Shown here: one piece after another, positions 63,823 through 64,000 of the stretch | How the letters are laid out: each line of letters opens with the position of its first letter | How positions within the stretch are numbered: position 1 is the first letter of the stretch | DNA from: Rhizobium leguminosarum bv. trifolii WSM2297 | GTDB lineage: Bacteria > Pseudomonadota > Alphaproteobacteria > Rhizobiales > Rhizobiaceae | Assembly (NCBI RefSeq): GCF_000271845.1 | Contig: NZ_JH719392.1 | Location: forward strand, 659,928-723,927 | Reading direction: 5' to 3' | DNA length: 64,000 bases | Position numbers and translations under genes: made by a program | Notes under the pieces: model-generated | The model's database searches: none | Told to the model about the DNA's origin: nothing | Seen by the model: only the letters and a program-made list of their open reading frames with translations

Positions 63823-64000
63823 TCACTTGGCGGACGCCACCTCTTCGATGAGGGCGGCGACTTCGCCGGGATGCGAGACCATGAGTGCGTGCGAGGCTCC
63901 GTCGACCACGACAGTCTTCACGGCGTGTGCCCGCTCGGCCATGAACTGCATGACCGCTGGCGGAATGTTGCGGTCGGAGGATCCGTAGATCATGTAGGAA
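63823..64000 (-). CDS. alpha/beta hydrolase, C-terminal fragment
   Basis: Read from the right edge, 58 codons end at a stop at 63823-63825: YMIYGSSDRNIPPAVMQFMA, then VVVDGASHALMVSHPGEVAA. This is the C-terminus of an EstC-type alpha/beta hydrolase, with the acid in GSSDRNIP and the catalytic His in GASHALMVS. The N-terminal part lies beyond the window. It is upstream of the Tat-type hydrolase on the same strand with a 231-bp gap that holds no other gene. Confidence 0.75.
   Translation of the reverse strand, partial: SYMIYGSSDRNIPPAVMQFMAERAHAVKTVVVDGASHALMVSHPGEVAALIEEVASAK

Overview
The window looks like alphaproteobacterial DNA, most likely Hyphomicrobiales (Rhizobium/Ensifer/Mesorhizobium-like). 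It is GC-rich and carries rhizobial-style XRE regulators, a rhizobial-type IS66 element, FixJ-type response regulators fed by a MASE1/multi-PAS kinase, and a tRNA-Gln-type attachment site. Genus and replicon cannot be fixed from the sequence alone.

Left flank (1-8.4 kb): a run of minus-strand genes for small-molecule oxidoreduction and hydrolysis (SDR fragment, DsrE-like protein, Tat-exported metallo-beta-lactamase-fold hydrolase, Tat-type alpha/beta hydrolase, tautomerase, NADPH-type dehydrogenase). Upstream lies a 955-aa winged-helix/NB-ARC-type regulator that probably controls them, then another SDR. From 8.4 to 14 kb the DNA is patchy: a frameshifted hipA remnant with its HipB-like partner, an XRE regulator, an ArdC-like antirestriction metallopeptidase, a decayed DUF1778-GNAT toxin-antitoxin pair, and an intact one-piece MNT-HEPN protein.

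Genomic island (about 13.9-53.9 kb): it starts with a 3'-end fragment of a tRNA-Gln-like gene directly before a tyrosine integrase. A second, larger recombinase gene is split by a complete IS66 element with an exact 8-bp target duplication. The cargo is a chain of defence modules: type I restriction-modification with a Septu (PtuA/PtuB) pair inserted in the operon; a PLD-nuclease/DUF6361-like pair; a divergent TIR/zinc-ribbon pair; a Schlafen-AlbA protein with an unknown partner; a 1700-aa exonuclease-RecQ-UvrD fusion; and an McrBC pair with a TM0106-type helicase-nuclease and a WYL regulator. Four copies of a roughly 160-bp repeat, each ending in a tRNA-Gln-like core, border the last modules. 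The core of the outermost copy (53783-53799) is identical over 17 bp to the tRNA-derived site at 13919-13935, so these are the best att pair.

Right flank (54-64 kb): an SDR with a divergent LysR regulator; a MASE1 five-PAS histidine kinase co-transcribed with three response regulators; and an SDR plus two alpha/beta hydrolases, one a close relative of the Tat-type hydrolase in the left flank. The island therefore appears to sit inside a region of redox and hydrolase genes. The most interesting points are the repeat-delimited accretion of defence modules and several gene pairs (PLD-DUF6361, TIR-zinc ribbon, AlbA-222 aa) that I cannot match to a named system.
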